Shown: one piece after another, positions 54,380 through 64,000 of the stretch | Position numbering within the stretch: the first letter of the stretch is position 1 | How the letters are laid out: each line of letters starts with the position of its first letter | Program-made: the position numbers and the translations under genes | Source of the DNA: Chelydra serpentina | Lineage: Eukaryota > Chordata > Testudines > Chelydridae | Direction: 5' to 3' | NCBI GenBank assembly: GCA_037349315.1 | Contig: JBAIAC010000057.1 | Location: 10,571,501-10,635,500 of the forward strand | DNA: 64,000 bases | The notes under the pieces: generated by a model | Databases searched by the model: none | What the model was told of the DNA's origin: nothing | The model's input: the letters and a program-made list of their open reading frames with translations, nothing else

Positions 54380-55491
54380 TGTGACAGTCTGTACCCATAT
54401 ATTCACCCCTTTTACAGGACTAGAGTAAATTTTGTACAAAGTATGACTTGTGAGGTATCATTTGAAAACTCATAATTTGCTGATCATTATTGTCCTGGTA
54501 AAATATGTGTGGCAATATGTATATAAAGTTATAAGATTCCTCTGAATGGTATTACTAAGACGGGTTCCAAGTCTGGGGAGCAGCCACAAACCAGTTCCTC
54601 AGAGATAAAAGGCAAACTGATTCCTCAGCCAGGTGTCAACAAATAAATTGGACCATCGCCTAGTTAAGTGGTCTCTCTTCAGCAGGAAAGAGGGTATGGG
54701 CAAAAAATCTATGGCTTGACACCTTGGGGTTCCCATTCAAACAGACTTTCTGTCTCCTGAACCTCAACTGGAGATGCTTCTTGAAGAAGAGAAAGAACGA
54801 TAAGAAGGGAGAGTAGATGCCTCAAATTATTCTTCCCTTTCTCTCTACCCATGGCATCCACAACACCCGAAGAACAAAGGAAACAGCATTGTACTGGGGA
54901 GGGATCCTGGCTGAAAGAAATTCAGCCAGTAAGACTGCTCGAACATGTGCCGAGAGAGACTTTGATTTGAATTCACTTAGCTTGTTAAGTGAGGCATTAG
55001 TTGTGTTTTTCTTTTATTTCCTGGTAACCAATTCTAACTTTTATGCCTCATTTCTTGTAGTCACTTAAAATCTATCCTTCTGTAGTTAATAAACTTGTTT
55101 TGTTGCTTTATCTAAACCAGTGTGTTTGGATCGAAGTGTTTGGGAAACTCCATTTGGCATAACAGGATTGGTGCATATCCTTTTTTATTAATCAAATGAC
55201 GGACTTTATATGAGCCTGTATTGTCCAGAAGAGGGCCGGGCAGTAAAAGACAGACATTTCTGGGGAAAACCAGGGACTGCGAATTTGCTATTGTTGCTCT
55301 GCAGTATAATTCAAGAGTGGCTGGGTGCAGCAGTCATACAATATACGTGGGAGTAACTTGCATGCTGGGGGCTGTGTGAGAGCAGACCAGGGGCTCTCGC
55401 AACAGAGCAGTGTAAAAGGCACCCCAGGCTGGAGAACTGAGGGGACGCAGCTGTTCATCGGTCCAGCTTGTGCCCCGGGTAATATCACGCA
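54380..55491 (+). mobile_element. Probable solo LTR, about 1.1 kb
   Basis: It begins TGTGACAGTCTGTACCC and ends near AATATCACGCA, with TATATAAAG at 54520-54528 and AATAAA at 55088-55093. ACCT occurs on both sides (54376-54379 and 55491-55494), consistent with a short target duplication. I recognise the sequence as highly repetitive in turtles. No internal coding region adjoins it. Confidence 0.6.
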
Positions 55492-56696
55492 CCTATAGGC
55501 AGATATTCAGAGAAACTCTGCACCCAGTATGCGTCCAATGGGCTGAGCTCATTGGAAAATCTGCTGCTGTGAGTGTGGACTGGCTTTGAGCTGAGGGTGA
55601 AGTCGAAACCACCCCCCCGTCCCTTGTCTCTTTCCACCTCCTACCTTCCCCATGACCTCCTCTCTGCTAGTGACACCCTGTACTTCTGTATCTGCTCCTC
55701 CCACCAGCCACTCCGTGCCTCCGTCTATGCCACCCCGGCGCATGGAACGCCCTCTCGGAGGTAGATCCTGGGACTCCATTAGCTCAGACCCTGGTTGGTA
55801 ACGGCACGTGCCCTCTCAAAACCCTCCTTAAAGATCCACTCCTGCCATGATGTTTACACAGAGCCAGCTGAACCTGGCTGGATTGTAGGGATTTGGGGGT
55901 GACCTATCCGACCAGAAGAAAAGAATTCATTGCACTTGTCACAGCCCTGGTCTAGCGCCCCCTGCTGGACATTCACCATGGGCCGCTGGCCCCATGTGCT
56001 TTTAATCTTCCCTTGTTCGGGATAGGCTCCAGCACTGTCTTTTTCTTTGGCTTCTCTGGTGCATTTCCTGAGCACTGACTGTCTGTTTGATTCCCCTTCA
56101 TGGAAGTGAGACCTCATGATCCAGCTGGCCAAGGGCTCCCAGAACCTGTGCTGGCCTCCCCCCAAGACACCCCCATAGCCCAAGCACACCGTTCCCAGAG
56201 CTCCAGTCTCATGGCACTCTGGTTTACCGCTTGCCTCTTTGTGGGCATGTGATAGTTGAAGCACAAACCAGACAGGCTTTGCAAAAGGGATTCTAAAACA
56301 ATCACTCTTTACTTCAAACAGCACCAGGAATAGAAAGATCCAGACAAAACCACAAACACCTGTACGCAGTTCCCTGCCTCAGTTTCCTCACCACTCTTGA
56401 GTGGGCTTTGGGACTTAGTCAGAATCCTCCAGTGTGCCCAGCATTCTCCTCCTGCACCGCCTGGCTTTCTGCTTCTGGGCTCTCCTCCCTCTCTTGCAAA
56501 TAGGTGCTCGGAGAGGTTGCCGTATATAAGTTGGCGTTCCACTTGGTCAGTGACCTCCAGATCAGCGTCATCAGGTGTTCAAAGTCCCCCACCAGGTGAC
56601 CTTCTTACCAAGGCTTCATTTGTAATGAATGAGGTGCCAGGGGGTCAAGCAATCCTGGCTCAAGTGATTTCTTTACTTTCATAACTGACGTGGCAA
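55492..56696. other. Intergenic, unclassified
   Basis: No coding signal. Parts of 55930-56690 look repeat-derived (GCGCCCCCTGCTGGACATTC, GGCACTCTGGTTTACCGC) but could not be assigned. Confidence 0.35.
55953..55968 (-). promoter_or_regulatory. CTCF-like motif, consensus match
   Basis: The minus strand reads CCAGCAGGGGGCGCTA, matching every position of the CTCF core consensus. Confidence 0.6.
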
Positions 56697-56850
56697 GCCC
56701 AGAGGTGCCAGGACTATGAACTGCCGGGCCCAGAGGTGCCGGGACTATGAACTGCCAGGCCCAGAGGTGCCGGGACTATGAACTGCCAAGCCCAGAGGTG
56801 CCGGGACTATGAACTGCCAAGCCCAGAGGTACCAGGGCTCAGCCCTGGCA
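56697..56850 (+). repeat. 31-bp tandem repeat, four full units and a partial
   Basis: Units starting GCCCAGAGGTGCC(G/A)GGACTA begin at 56697, 56728, 56759, 56790 and 56821; the last is diverged. The exact 31-bp spacing indicates a young small minisatellite. Confidence 0.9.
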
Positions 56851-57099
56851 CAAATTAAACACTCCCTGTTACTTAGTTACCAGCCTCTCTGAGTAGACTG
56901 ATTTTCTTGGTTTGGCCACCTTTGTCCAAGAGGGCATCCATTGGAATAGAGGATCACCAAAGTGTAACAACCCTTCCTAGCTAGCGCTGGGCCGCCATCC
57001 CTTGGCAGGTCCTTGCAAGACAGAGGTACCAATATGTGAGTGAAAGCAGGCCAGCCTTACCATCACATACTCCTCTATTGTACGCCTGCCCCTTTCAGT

Positions 57100-57190
57100 G
57101 CCTAGCTCGCTTCTAAACAATCTTGGGCAGGGGTCCTGCCTTATGTTATGTTTGCAAAGTGCCTGGCACTTTGCGTGGAGGCAGCCAAAA
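57100..57190 (+). repeat. MIR tail
   Basis: CTTGGGCAGGGGTCCTGCCT and TTTGCAAAGTGCCTGGCACT match a MIR 3' half. Confidence 0.5.
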
Positions 57191-57274
57191 AAACCACACC
57201 AATCAGTCCCCCGAGCCATCCACTCCCCTTTTATTTAATGCCTGGTTTGTGGAGCTTCCATAGCATCTAGAGAA

Positions 57275-57450
57275 CCCAATCTTGATCAGGACCCCATTGC
57301 AGGACACATGGTGAGAGAGAGAGAGACCCTGCCCTGAAGAATTACAATCTAAATAGACAGAAAGGAAGTACTCTAAGCCATTTCACAGATGGGGAACTGA
57401 GCAGCAGAGAGATTAAATGAGTGGGCAAAGGCCATATATGGAGTCTGTTG
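57275..57450 (-). repeat. MIR-type SINE
   Basis: GATCAGGACCCCATTGCAGG, CCCTGAAGAATTACAATCTA and CACAGATGGGGAACTGAGCA are a reverse-complement MIR tail and CORE. Confidence 0.7.
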
Positions 57451-58794
57451 CAGAGATGTCTAAGTGCTGTCCTTCTCCCCACAGCCCCTGCCTGGAATTG
57501 GAGCTTTAAAGTATGTGCACTTGAACCCCACATCCCAGTGCATGCAACGGACGGCTATTGCCGGGATACCAACATGATGCATGTTAAGGGAACATCACTG
57601 CCGTGTCAGACTTTCAGCTCGTCACAAGTCACATCGTCCCCGAGGAGCAATGACTCATGCTGGCAACAGTCATTGCTGCTGAGCGGAAGAGGTGCCACTT
57701 AAAGCTGCTTGAAATGGCTCTGATTTTTGCCCTGGTCCTGGTGCGCAGCCTATTGAAAAAGGGCCTTGGTATTGGCCACGCCGCTTGTTTGGAAGACCAC
57801 ACCCACATTTTTTTCTACTGCCTACACACACAGAACCCGAGCAAGCCACGCAGCACTCCCATTGCGCTGCCCTGCCCCTGCTGGTGCGGTTTGTACACCC
57901 CTAAAGGACTATATAAGATGCAGCACAACAGGAAGCAGGCCCAGAAGAACCCTCAGGTAGCTTCCTCTTTGGAAGAGGGGTGTGCACAGCTGATGCAGGA
58001 TCACGTTTTAAGAGCGGGGGCTGGAGGCACGTTGCAAATATCCACCACGCCCCTGCGGGGAGCACGGCACTCTCCCATGACGGGGCATTTCAGTGCATGA
58101 AAATGATTGAGATTTGGATTTTCCCGCCCCCCCCCAAACTTGGTATGGGGCAAATGTTTGAAAGCTGCAATATTTCCCTAGGACAGGAAAGCCAGTTCCC
58201 TCCCAGCTCTTCTGCTGAGCAGAGAGAGGAGAGTGGGCGTATGGTTACATTGCAAAACAGCCCTTATTTTCATTTTCTGGAGCTGCCAGCACTTTATAAA
58301 AATTGCAAATGATGCCCCAGGGGGCAGAGGGAGGCATATTTTTTTGCTAAAACATTGTTGATTTACTATTTTCCCTGCTTTTTCTCTCGCCCCCAAGCCC
58401 AGCAGAATTCTTCTTTAAAAGGGTTGTGTTTCTCCACAGCTCCATCGTGTTGCGCCAAGAGTTTTGTGCTGACACAAACAGCGAATGTATCCTGTACACA
58501 CTGCAAACCTGAAAGGCCACTGATGATGCCGAGCTCCGTCGAGCCATAGCCCTCGCTCCTGAAAGACATGGTCATGTACGCTGCTGCCGCCGGCTGTCTC
58601 AGCGGTGTAGCTGCCACCTGGAATCGAGTGTCATGACTAGAATGAGCAAACGGGCAGCTGCTGAGAGCTTAATGGATTTGGAACGAAAGGGTGAATTTAC
58701 TTCCTAGGGGCGACATCCTTGGTGTGAATCAATGTAGCACTGTTGACTTCAATGGAGATATGGCAGTTTATGTCAACAGAGGAGCTGGAGTGTA
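57451..58794. other. Intergenic, largely unique
   Basis: No coding signal. A half MITE with TGTTGACTTCAATGGAGATA is at about 58715-58790. Confidence 0.4.
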
Positions 58795-59145
58795 TAAGAA
58801 CATAATATAAGAACATAAGAAAGGCCGTACTGGGTCAGATCAAAGGTCCATCCAGCCCAGTATCCTGTCCACCGACAGTGGCCAATGCCAAGTGCCCCAG
58901 AGTGAGTGGACCTAACAGGTAATGATCAAGTGATCTCTCTCCTGCCATCCATCACCCCACTCTGACAAACAGAGGCTAAACACACCATTCCTTACCCATC
59001 CTGGTTAATAGCCATTAATGGACTTCATCTCCATGAATTTATCCAGTTCTCTTTTAAACCCTGTTATAGTCCTAGCCTTCACAGCCTCCTCAGGCAAGGA
59101 GTTCCACAGGTTGACTGTGTGCTGTGTGAAGAAATATCAGGGGAG
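58795..59145 (-). mobile_element. CR1 LINE, 3' end (TATAAGAACATAAGAA type)
   Basis: The plus strand starts TATAAGAACATAAGAAAGGC, the reverse of a CR1 3' terminus. It passes through AAGGTCCATCCAGCCCAGTA, GACAGTGGCCAATGCCAAGT and GGCAAGGAGTTCCACAGGTT. This is one of the commonest turtle CR1 types. Confidence 0.9.
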
Positions 59146-59884
59146 GTGAAGTGTATGTCTGGAAGGTTATCCTCACCAACGCTAATGTCTCCTGACATTG
59201 CAGGAAGAAATAATGCCCTTTGTAGTTTCTCTTGTACTTGTGATGGAGATTTGGGGGGAGGGGGTGTCTCAACACTACCCTAGATTCCTGAACTGGGGGA
59301 AAGTTCAGAGTCAGATCTTAAAGTCCCAGCCTCAGATCTCTGCTGCTGGGAGGCTGTTGGTTCCCAAATGGTCCATGCCATATTGACAGAACTCATGTCA
59401 GAGACAGGGTGAACGGATGTGGTACCTGGTGTTTTAGGGGTCATGTGGGTACAGGGATTTGGAAACTCCATTTCCGGGTGTGGAATGGGAATTGGGGTGT
59501 CACTGTGCAATAGAAGAGATGTGAGACGAGGGCTTTTGCAGGGTGCTCGATCCTGGTAGATGATGGGCATAGTGTTTCAACAGTGCGAAATTAACAACAC
59601 CCAGAGAAGGAAATGCACTTGGTGCAATTCAGCTAAATCCTAAAAGCAGCCAGAACACAGATGCCCAAGTCCATGCTTGATGATGATACCGGAAAGCAAC
59701 AACACCGATGCTACTCTAGCATTCATACGTTAGTAGGGATTGGGTCCTGAATACAACAGAGAGGCTTGCAGGTGAGGGGCGAGATAAAGCAAGACTCAGC
59801 ATTGTGTGTGTGTACTGCCCTCTAGTGGTGCTGCAGGTCAGGACTGAGGTCCACAGGCAGACGGGCCTGTGGGGTAAGGGCAGA
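59146..59884. other. Intergenic
   Basis: No repeat family or coding signal is recognised apart from the CTCF-like motif at 59813-59828. Confidence 0.4.
59813..59828 (-). promoter_or_regulatory. CTCF-like motif, consensus match
   Basis: The minus strand reads CCACTAGAGGGCAGTA, matching every position of the CTCF core consensus. Confidence 0.6.
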
Positions 59885-60228
59885 GGTGGGGCGTGCCCCC
59901 CCTAGGGGGCGTGGAGGAATGTTGGGGTGGAGGGGCACGGCAGGGCCCAGGCCAGCCCTCATGGGGGGGCAGGGAAGGAGTGCCACCCAGCCCTGCCCTG
60001 CCTCCAGTTCTGCTTCAGCCCCGCCGCCAGGGCTCCGCGCATGGCCTTGGCCCCCGTCCGGGACTCCGTTCCCGCCCCCCAGCTGTGGCCCCAGCCTCAG
60101 CCATCTTGCTCCCTGTCCACATCCCCCCCTCCCCAGGAGCCGCAGCCCCGCTCCCGGCGGTGGGGGTTCCGCATGGGCAGGGGTAAGGGAGGCATGACCC
60201 TGAAAAGTTTGGGGACCACTGGGTTAGG
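59885..60228. mobile_element. hAT-type MITE, GC-rich
   Basis: The right terminus AAAAGTTTGGGGACCACTG is a recognised hAT end. The GC-rich body contains a CCCCCCCTAGGGGGCG palindrome at its left side. GC content keeps several frames open, but they are not genes. Confidence 0.6.
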
Positions 60229-61212
60229 GTCTCAGCCATGGAATATTAGAGGCTGCTGCGGGTTAGAACTGAGGCGCATCGGCAGAGCTGCTGGGAGCGG
60301 GGTCTCAGTTTAGAACAGCACGGGGTGACGCTGCTCAGGATTGAGGCTTAATTGGGAGGGTGTCAAGCAGGCCTAGAACTTTTTTAGGCGGGCCAGGCAG
60401 GCCTGAGGTACATGGGCAGTCAGAGCTGTGTGAAGGAACCATGCAATGCATCTGGATTTAGCTAGGTCCATTTGCTTCCCCCTCTTTTCTCAATGCTGAA
60501 TTCCATCCTCAAGCTAAAAGCCCGTCGGAGGGAACCGGCGGGCTGCGTGACCAGCAGAGTGAATGGCAGCTCCGGAGACACTGGATCTTAGAGTTGCAAG
60601 CTCCACGGGTTTCCTTTTTTCCCTACATCCTGTTTTGCTGAGGGGAAGCGACCTACCAAGCATTAAATCCCTGAGCGCCTCAGCCTGACGCCTCACCACT
60701 CTTCACAGAGTGTTTACTCTACGCTTGTTGGGTTGTGTTCTCCTTCTTGCCCTTAGGCAGCTGCCAGGCTGGAGAAATAAGCAAAAAGCCTGAAAGTGAT
60801 TGATAGCCCACGGACTCTATTGGGGACTGGATTCTCCTCTTCTCCAGCATGAGCATCTAGAGCAGGGCTGGCCCAAGTGAGTCCCCACAATGGGGTGGCG
60901 TAGGTGACCTTCTGGGGGTAGGAGAGAGAGATTCGGGGTGGGAGGGAGGACAGAGTGAGTTGGGAATATTGCACTGGTGGAAACACTCTTCTGGTGGGGT
61001 GCTGGGTGTAGTTGGAGGAAGGGGGAGGTTCAAAGTCTGGGCTCGTAACAGAGCCAAGCCAAAAATAAAAATGCAACAGTGAAAAGTAATGAATAAGAAA
61101 AGTTCTCAGGCACACACAAAAGACAGGAGGGATCAAGCCGCCCAGAAAGGCTCAGCCCGCACAGTCAGGACCATGTTCACTAAAGAGATTAGCTTTTATT
61201 TAGGCACCTATT
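60229..61212. other. Intergenic, nothing recognised
   Basis: Overlapping open frames without domains and no identified repeat. Confidence 0.4.
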
Positions 61213-61460
61213 TTAGGGCCAGATTTTCAAAGGACCTGAGCACCCAACGGGCTGACCCATGGAAAATCCTGTAGGCCCTCAACCGGCAAACACTTACTCG
61301 CATGCTTAACTCGAAGCACATGAAATGTACGGCATTAGGCACATGCATGACTATGCAGGACTGATTTCAATGGAGTTACGGGCCTAAACCCCTTTGAGGA
61401 TCTGGTCTGTGGCCTTTTTGGGGGGTCTAACTAGGAGCTGAACTCTCTTGAAAATCTGGC
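61213..61460. repeat. Palindromic MITE-like repeats
   Basis: AGGGCCAGATTTTCAAAGGA (61216 onwards), CAAACACTTACTCGCATGC...GCAGGACTGATTTCAATGG and GAAAATCTGGCCCAAAGG are pieces of two foldback families lying together. Confidence 0.55.
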
Positions 61461-62329
61461 CCAAAGGAAACTTCCTGAGTACAGATCAATAGAACCAGTG
61501 TATTCGGATGGGGCAGGTTATCTGTGTCGTTTAGGCAAAGGTGTACCAGAAAGAGAACGGACTGGTAAGGTGCCCTCCTCCCCCCCACCTGCGAGCTCCT
61601 CTTTAATTTAACAGCAGGGACCTGAGAGTCCGATAACAACCACCTTTACAGTTCCTTCAGGGTCAGCGTAAGGTTATCGGCGCAAGCGGGATTGTTACTG
61701 CTTTGCACATGTAACGCTGGAAGAAAATCGCCAAGGCGCTACCATTTCGGGCGATAGAGCTACAGATACCAACATCTGTCACCCGCAGCCTGCAGTTTGC
61801 CTGACAGGCCTGGAAATGCCAATGTTATGACAAAGAAATGAATGAGTAATAATCATAGTAAAACGATCCGCTTACATTCACAGCGTGACGTTCAAAGTAT
61901 ACCTAAGGGAAAACCCCGCAGCGCAACACTGTCCTGGCAAAGGCGTGGCGATCCCAATGCGTGCAGTCACTAGGGTGGGCCGACAGCTGTTTGACGTGCC
62001 GCTGGATTTTTTTTACATCGGAAATGTTTGCACTTTCCATGAAAAGATTGTCACCGTTTTTCAAGCAGCTCGCAACATGGGCTTTTGTCGGCCAAAAATG
62101 TTCCCGCGTAAGTCTGATGAAAGCAAAAACGCCCTTGTGTTTAGGGCGCAGATAGTTCCACTCCTGGTGTTCTTGGTGAGATCTTTCACCCCTTCCACCC
62201 CCCATCTGGCCCCTTCGTCCCGGGTAAAAGGAGCGCAGCAGTATAATGAAGCCCTGTTTCTGGCTGGAGAGGATTTCCTGCTCCCGCAAGCAGGCACTAC
62301 CAGCCATCAGACTGCCTTCTAAAGAATGG
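61461..62329. other. Intergenic with opposed open frames
   Basis: A 145-codon plus frame (61885-62322) and a 146-codon minus frame (61903-62343) cover the same DNA. Neither has recognisable domains, so neither is called as a gene. Confidence 0.35.
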
Positions 62330-62475
62330 ATGCACATGGGCAAGACATAAAATCTCTCTGTGCCTCATCTCCCTCTCTTCCAGATGTGGGTAAGAATCCT
62401 GCCATACCCCTTTGGGCTGTTACAAGACCCAACCAATGGCTGCAAATTGCTCAGATGCTGGTAATGGAGGTCATG
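62330..62475 (+). repeat. Diverged MIR fragment
   Basis: CACATGGGCAAGACATAAAA, TCTGTGCCTCATCTCCCTCT and GATGTGGGTAAGAATCCTGC retain MIR CORE and tail order. Confidence 0.5.
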
Positions 62476-62479
62476 TAAA

Positions 62480-62790
62480 TGCATAGATTTTAATTAACCT
62501 TTACGCAGTTTTCTGGGACAAAGTAATTGGCTGACTAATATTTTTCATGTATCCAATTTTCCTGTTGGGACTAGAATAATTTGGGGCCTCATAAAACTAA
62601 TAAGCTTTTGTTATTGCAGGAGGGAAAAAAAATAACTGCATTACTTTGTAATGGCCTGAAATGTTCCTGGGATAAACCATTCTGTTTCTCTGCTAAGCGA
62701 GCGTCTCTATGTGTTCCACCTGTAAACGGCAAGCACTGCTAAATTAATAATTTTCCCTCCATGGTGTCAGTTCAGCCAAAGCAAGCACAT
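62480..62790. promoter_or_regulatory. Candidate conserved non-coding element
   Basis: Unique AT-rich sequence (GATTTTAATTAACCTTTACG, CTAATATTTTTCATGTATCC, CTGCTAAATTAATAATTTTC) with no repeat signature; the strongest visual candidate for a conserved element in the distal flank. Confidence 0.35.
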
Positions 62791-62914
62791 CAGGCATTGA
62801 GGCTTGGCAGTGCCGATGCTGGCGTGGGTGGATGCAGATGGGATGTTTTTCTGGCTGTAGCTACGCACTCTAACTCTGAAGCAGAGAATTTCTATGTACT
62901 CATGTGCCCTTCAT

Positions 62915-63095
62915 CACTATAGTATCTGAGTGCCTGTCAGTCCATAATGGATTTTCTACTCACATCACCCTGGTTGAGCTGGGAAATATTATCCTCATTT
63001 GTAAAACCGAGGCACAGCAATTAAGCGACTTGCCCAAAACTGACACATGAAATTTACGACCGAGACGTGCGTCTAACCCATGTTCTCTAGAATAG
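62915..63095 (-). repeat. MIR-type SINE
   Basis: TATTATCCTCATTTGTAAAA, CCGAGGCACAGCAATTAAGC and GACTTGCCCAAAACTGACAC are a reverse-complement MIR. Confidence 0.7.
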
Positions 63096-63236
63096 ATCCC
63101 AAATCAGTGCCGTGTCCTCCAGCCCTTCTTTCTTTCCCTTGTGGCTAGCTGAGCAAAAAGAAGAGCAAGGAGTGAATTGATTACAGTATCTACGTACCTT
63201 CAGAAAATATTGGGTACTAGAGAGGTCTCTAATTTA

Positions 63237-63540
63237 GTGGGAAAAGACAGAACAAGAACCCATGGCTGGAAGTTAAAGCCAGACAAACTGAAATGAGAAA
63301 CGAGGCGAAACACATTTTAACAAGGTGATTAGCCATTGCAGCCAACTCCCAAGGGAAGTGACGGATTCTCCATCTTTTGAGGTCTTCCAATCAATAGATG
63401 CCTTTCTGGATGGTATGTTTTAATCAAACAGAAGTTATTATTAGGCTCATTACAGGAATAACTGGCTGAAATTCTCTGGCCTGTGTTATATAGGAAGTCA
63501 GACAGTCAGACCTGCCTAAACTTAAAAATCTATGTAAAAT
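63237..63540 (+). mobile_element. CR1 LINE, 3' end
   Basis: CCATGGCTGGAAGTTAAAGC, GGTGATTAGCCATTGCAGCC, AATTCTCTGGCCTGTGTTAT and AACTTAAAAATCTATG run to the 3' end. The terminal piece is repeated about 280 bp downstream. Confidence 0.85.
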
Positions 63541-63886
63541 GTCACCGATTTTGGCTTGCTATGTATAATAAAAAAGAAAGGAGCAAATGTTTGGGTGACC
63601 AGACGTCCCGATAAAATCGGGACCGTCCCAATTTTTCTTTTGTCTCGCGTCCCGACTATGCATCGGTCGGGATGCCTTTTGTCCCGATATCGGGCTTCTT
63701 CCGTTTTTTTTTACTCAACAAGTCTGGCGGCGGCGGGAGAGGGTTTTTTTTTATCAACAAGTCCAGAAGTCAGACAATGATCTAATGGTCCTGTCTAAAC
63801 TTAAAAATCTATGTAGAATGTCACCGATTTTTGTTTGTTATGTATAATAAAATAAAACAATAAAAAAAGAAAGGGGCAAATGTTTG
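63500..63886 (+). repeat. Imperfect direct duplication, offset about 280 bp
   Basis: About 63510-63590 and 63790-63886 share AAACTTAAAAATCTATGTA, ATGTCACCGATTTT, GCTATGTATAATAAA/GTTATGTATAATAAA and GAAAGG(A/G)GCAAATGTTTGG. The CR1 tail plus its flank was duplicated, with MITE-derived sequence between the copies. Confidence 0.8.
63592..63710 (+). mobile_element. hAT MITE, copy 3 (degraded)
   Basis: TGGGTGACCAGACGTCCCG and ATAAAATCGGGACCGTCCC match the left half of copies 1 and 2. The right half is replaced by rearranged CCCGAT/ATCGGG words. Confidence 0.65.
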
Positions 63887-64000
63887 GCTTGGGTTGTTTA
63901 TTTATTAGTATTCCATTGCATCTTAGAGCAAGAAGAAATGCGATTCAGGTAAAATTGTGTATAGCAAATCGCTGCTAATGAAACAATAATACTTTGCATT

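Noticed and set aside
61885..62343. Opposed 145- and 146-codon open frames
   Set aside because: Both strands are open over the same DNA, neither has known domains, and no splice or promoter context supports a gene.

Overview
This window is vertebrate nuclear DNA, most likely from a turtle. It holds tRNA-derived SINEs whose 3' tail matches the end of CR1 LINEs (three clear copies), many 5'-truncated CR1 LINEs on both strands, solo LTRs, Penelope-like remnants, hAT MITEs and ancient MIR-type SINEs. There are no compact operons, and long stretches have no coding signal.

One protein-coding exon can be supported: the first coding exon of the delta-type opioid receptor gene (OPRD1) on the minus strand at 5856-6076. 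It ends at a consensus splice donor. Everything below 5856 is therefore intron 1, and everything above about 6400 is 5' flank. Exons 2 and 3 are not in the window. No exon of a neighbouring gene was recognised, including YTHDF2, which lies upstream of OPRD1 in human.

Layout: 1-5855 is intron 1, with a CA-rich minisatellite that contains three tandem 119-bp units and a foldback Penelope-like insertion. 5745-6400 is the CpG-rich promoter and exon 1. 6400-7390 has long G and C homopolymers and a TG/TAAAGG minisatellite. 7391-64000 is intergenic sequence filled with repeats: Penelope-like pieces (8.5-9.5 kb), a decayed hAT transposase (16 kb), SINEs (22.9, 26.0 and 42.8 kb), an ATCT higher-order microsatellite (27.8-28.4 kb), a 30-34 bp minisatellite (30.2-31.1 kb), LTR-like repeats (34.6, 39.2, 42, 48.5, 52.1 and 54.4 kb) and CR1 copies throughout.

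The most useful regulatory signal is a near-consensus RE1/NRSE (REST-binding) site at 10695-10715, about 4.6 kb upstream of the OPRD1 start codon. A PBX-MEIS motif lies about 0.3 kb upstream of the start codon, and several CTCF-like motifs are spread through the flank. The most unusual structures are the foldback Penelope-type repeats, which carry a hammerhead-ribozyme-like core, and the mirror-image strand asymmetry on the two sides of the OPRD1 promoter. I see no convincing new multi-gene system.
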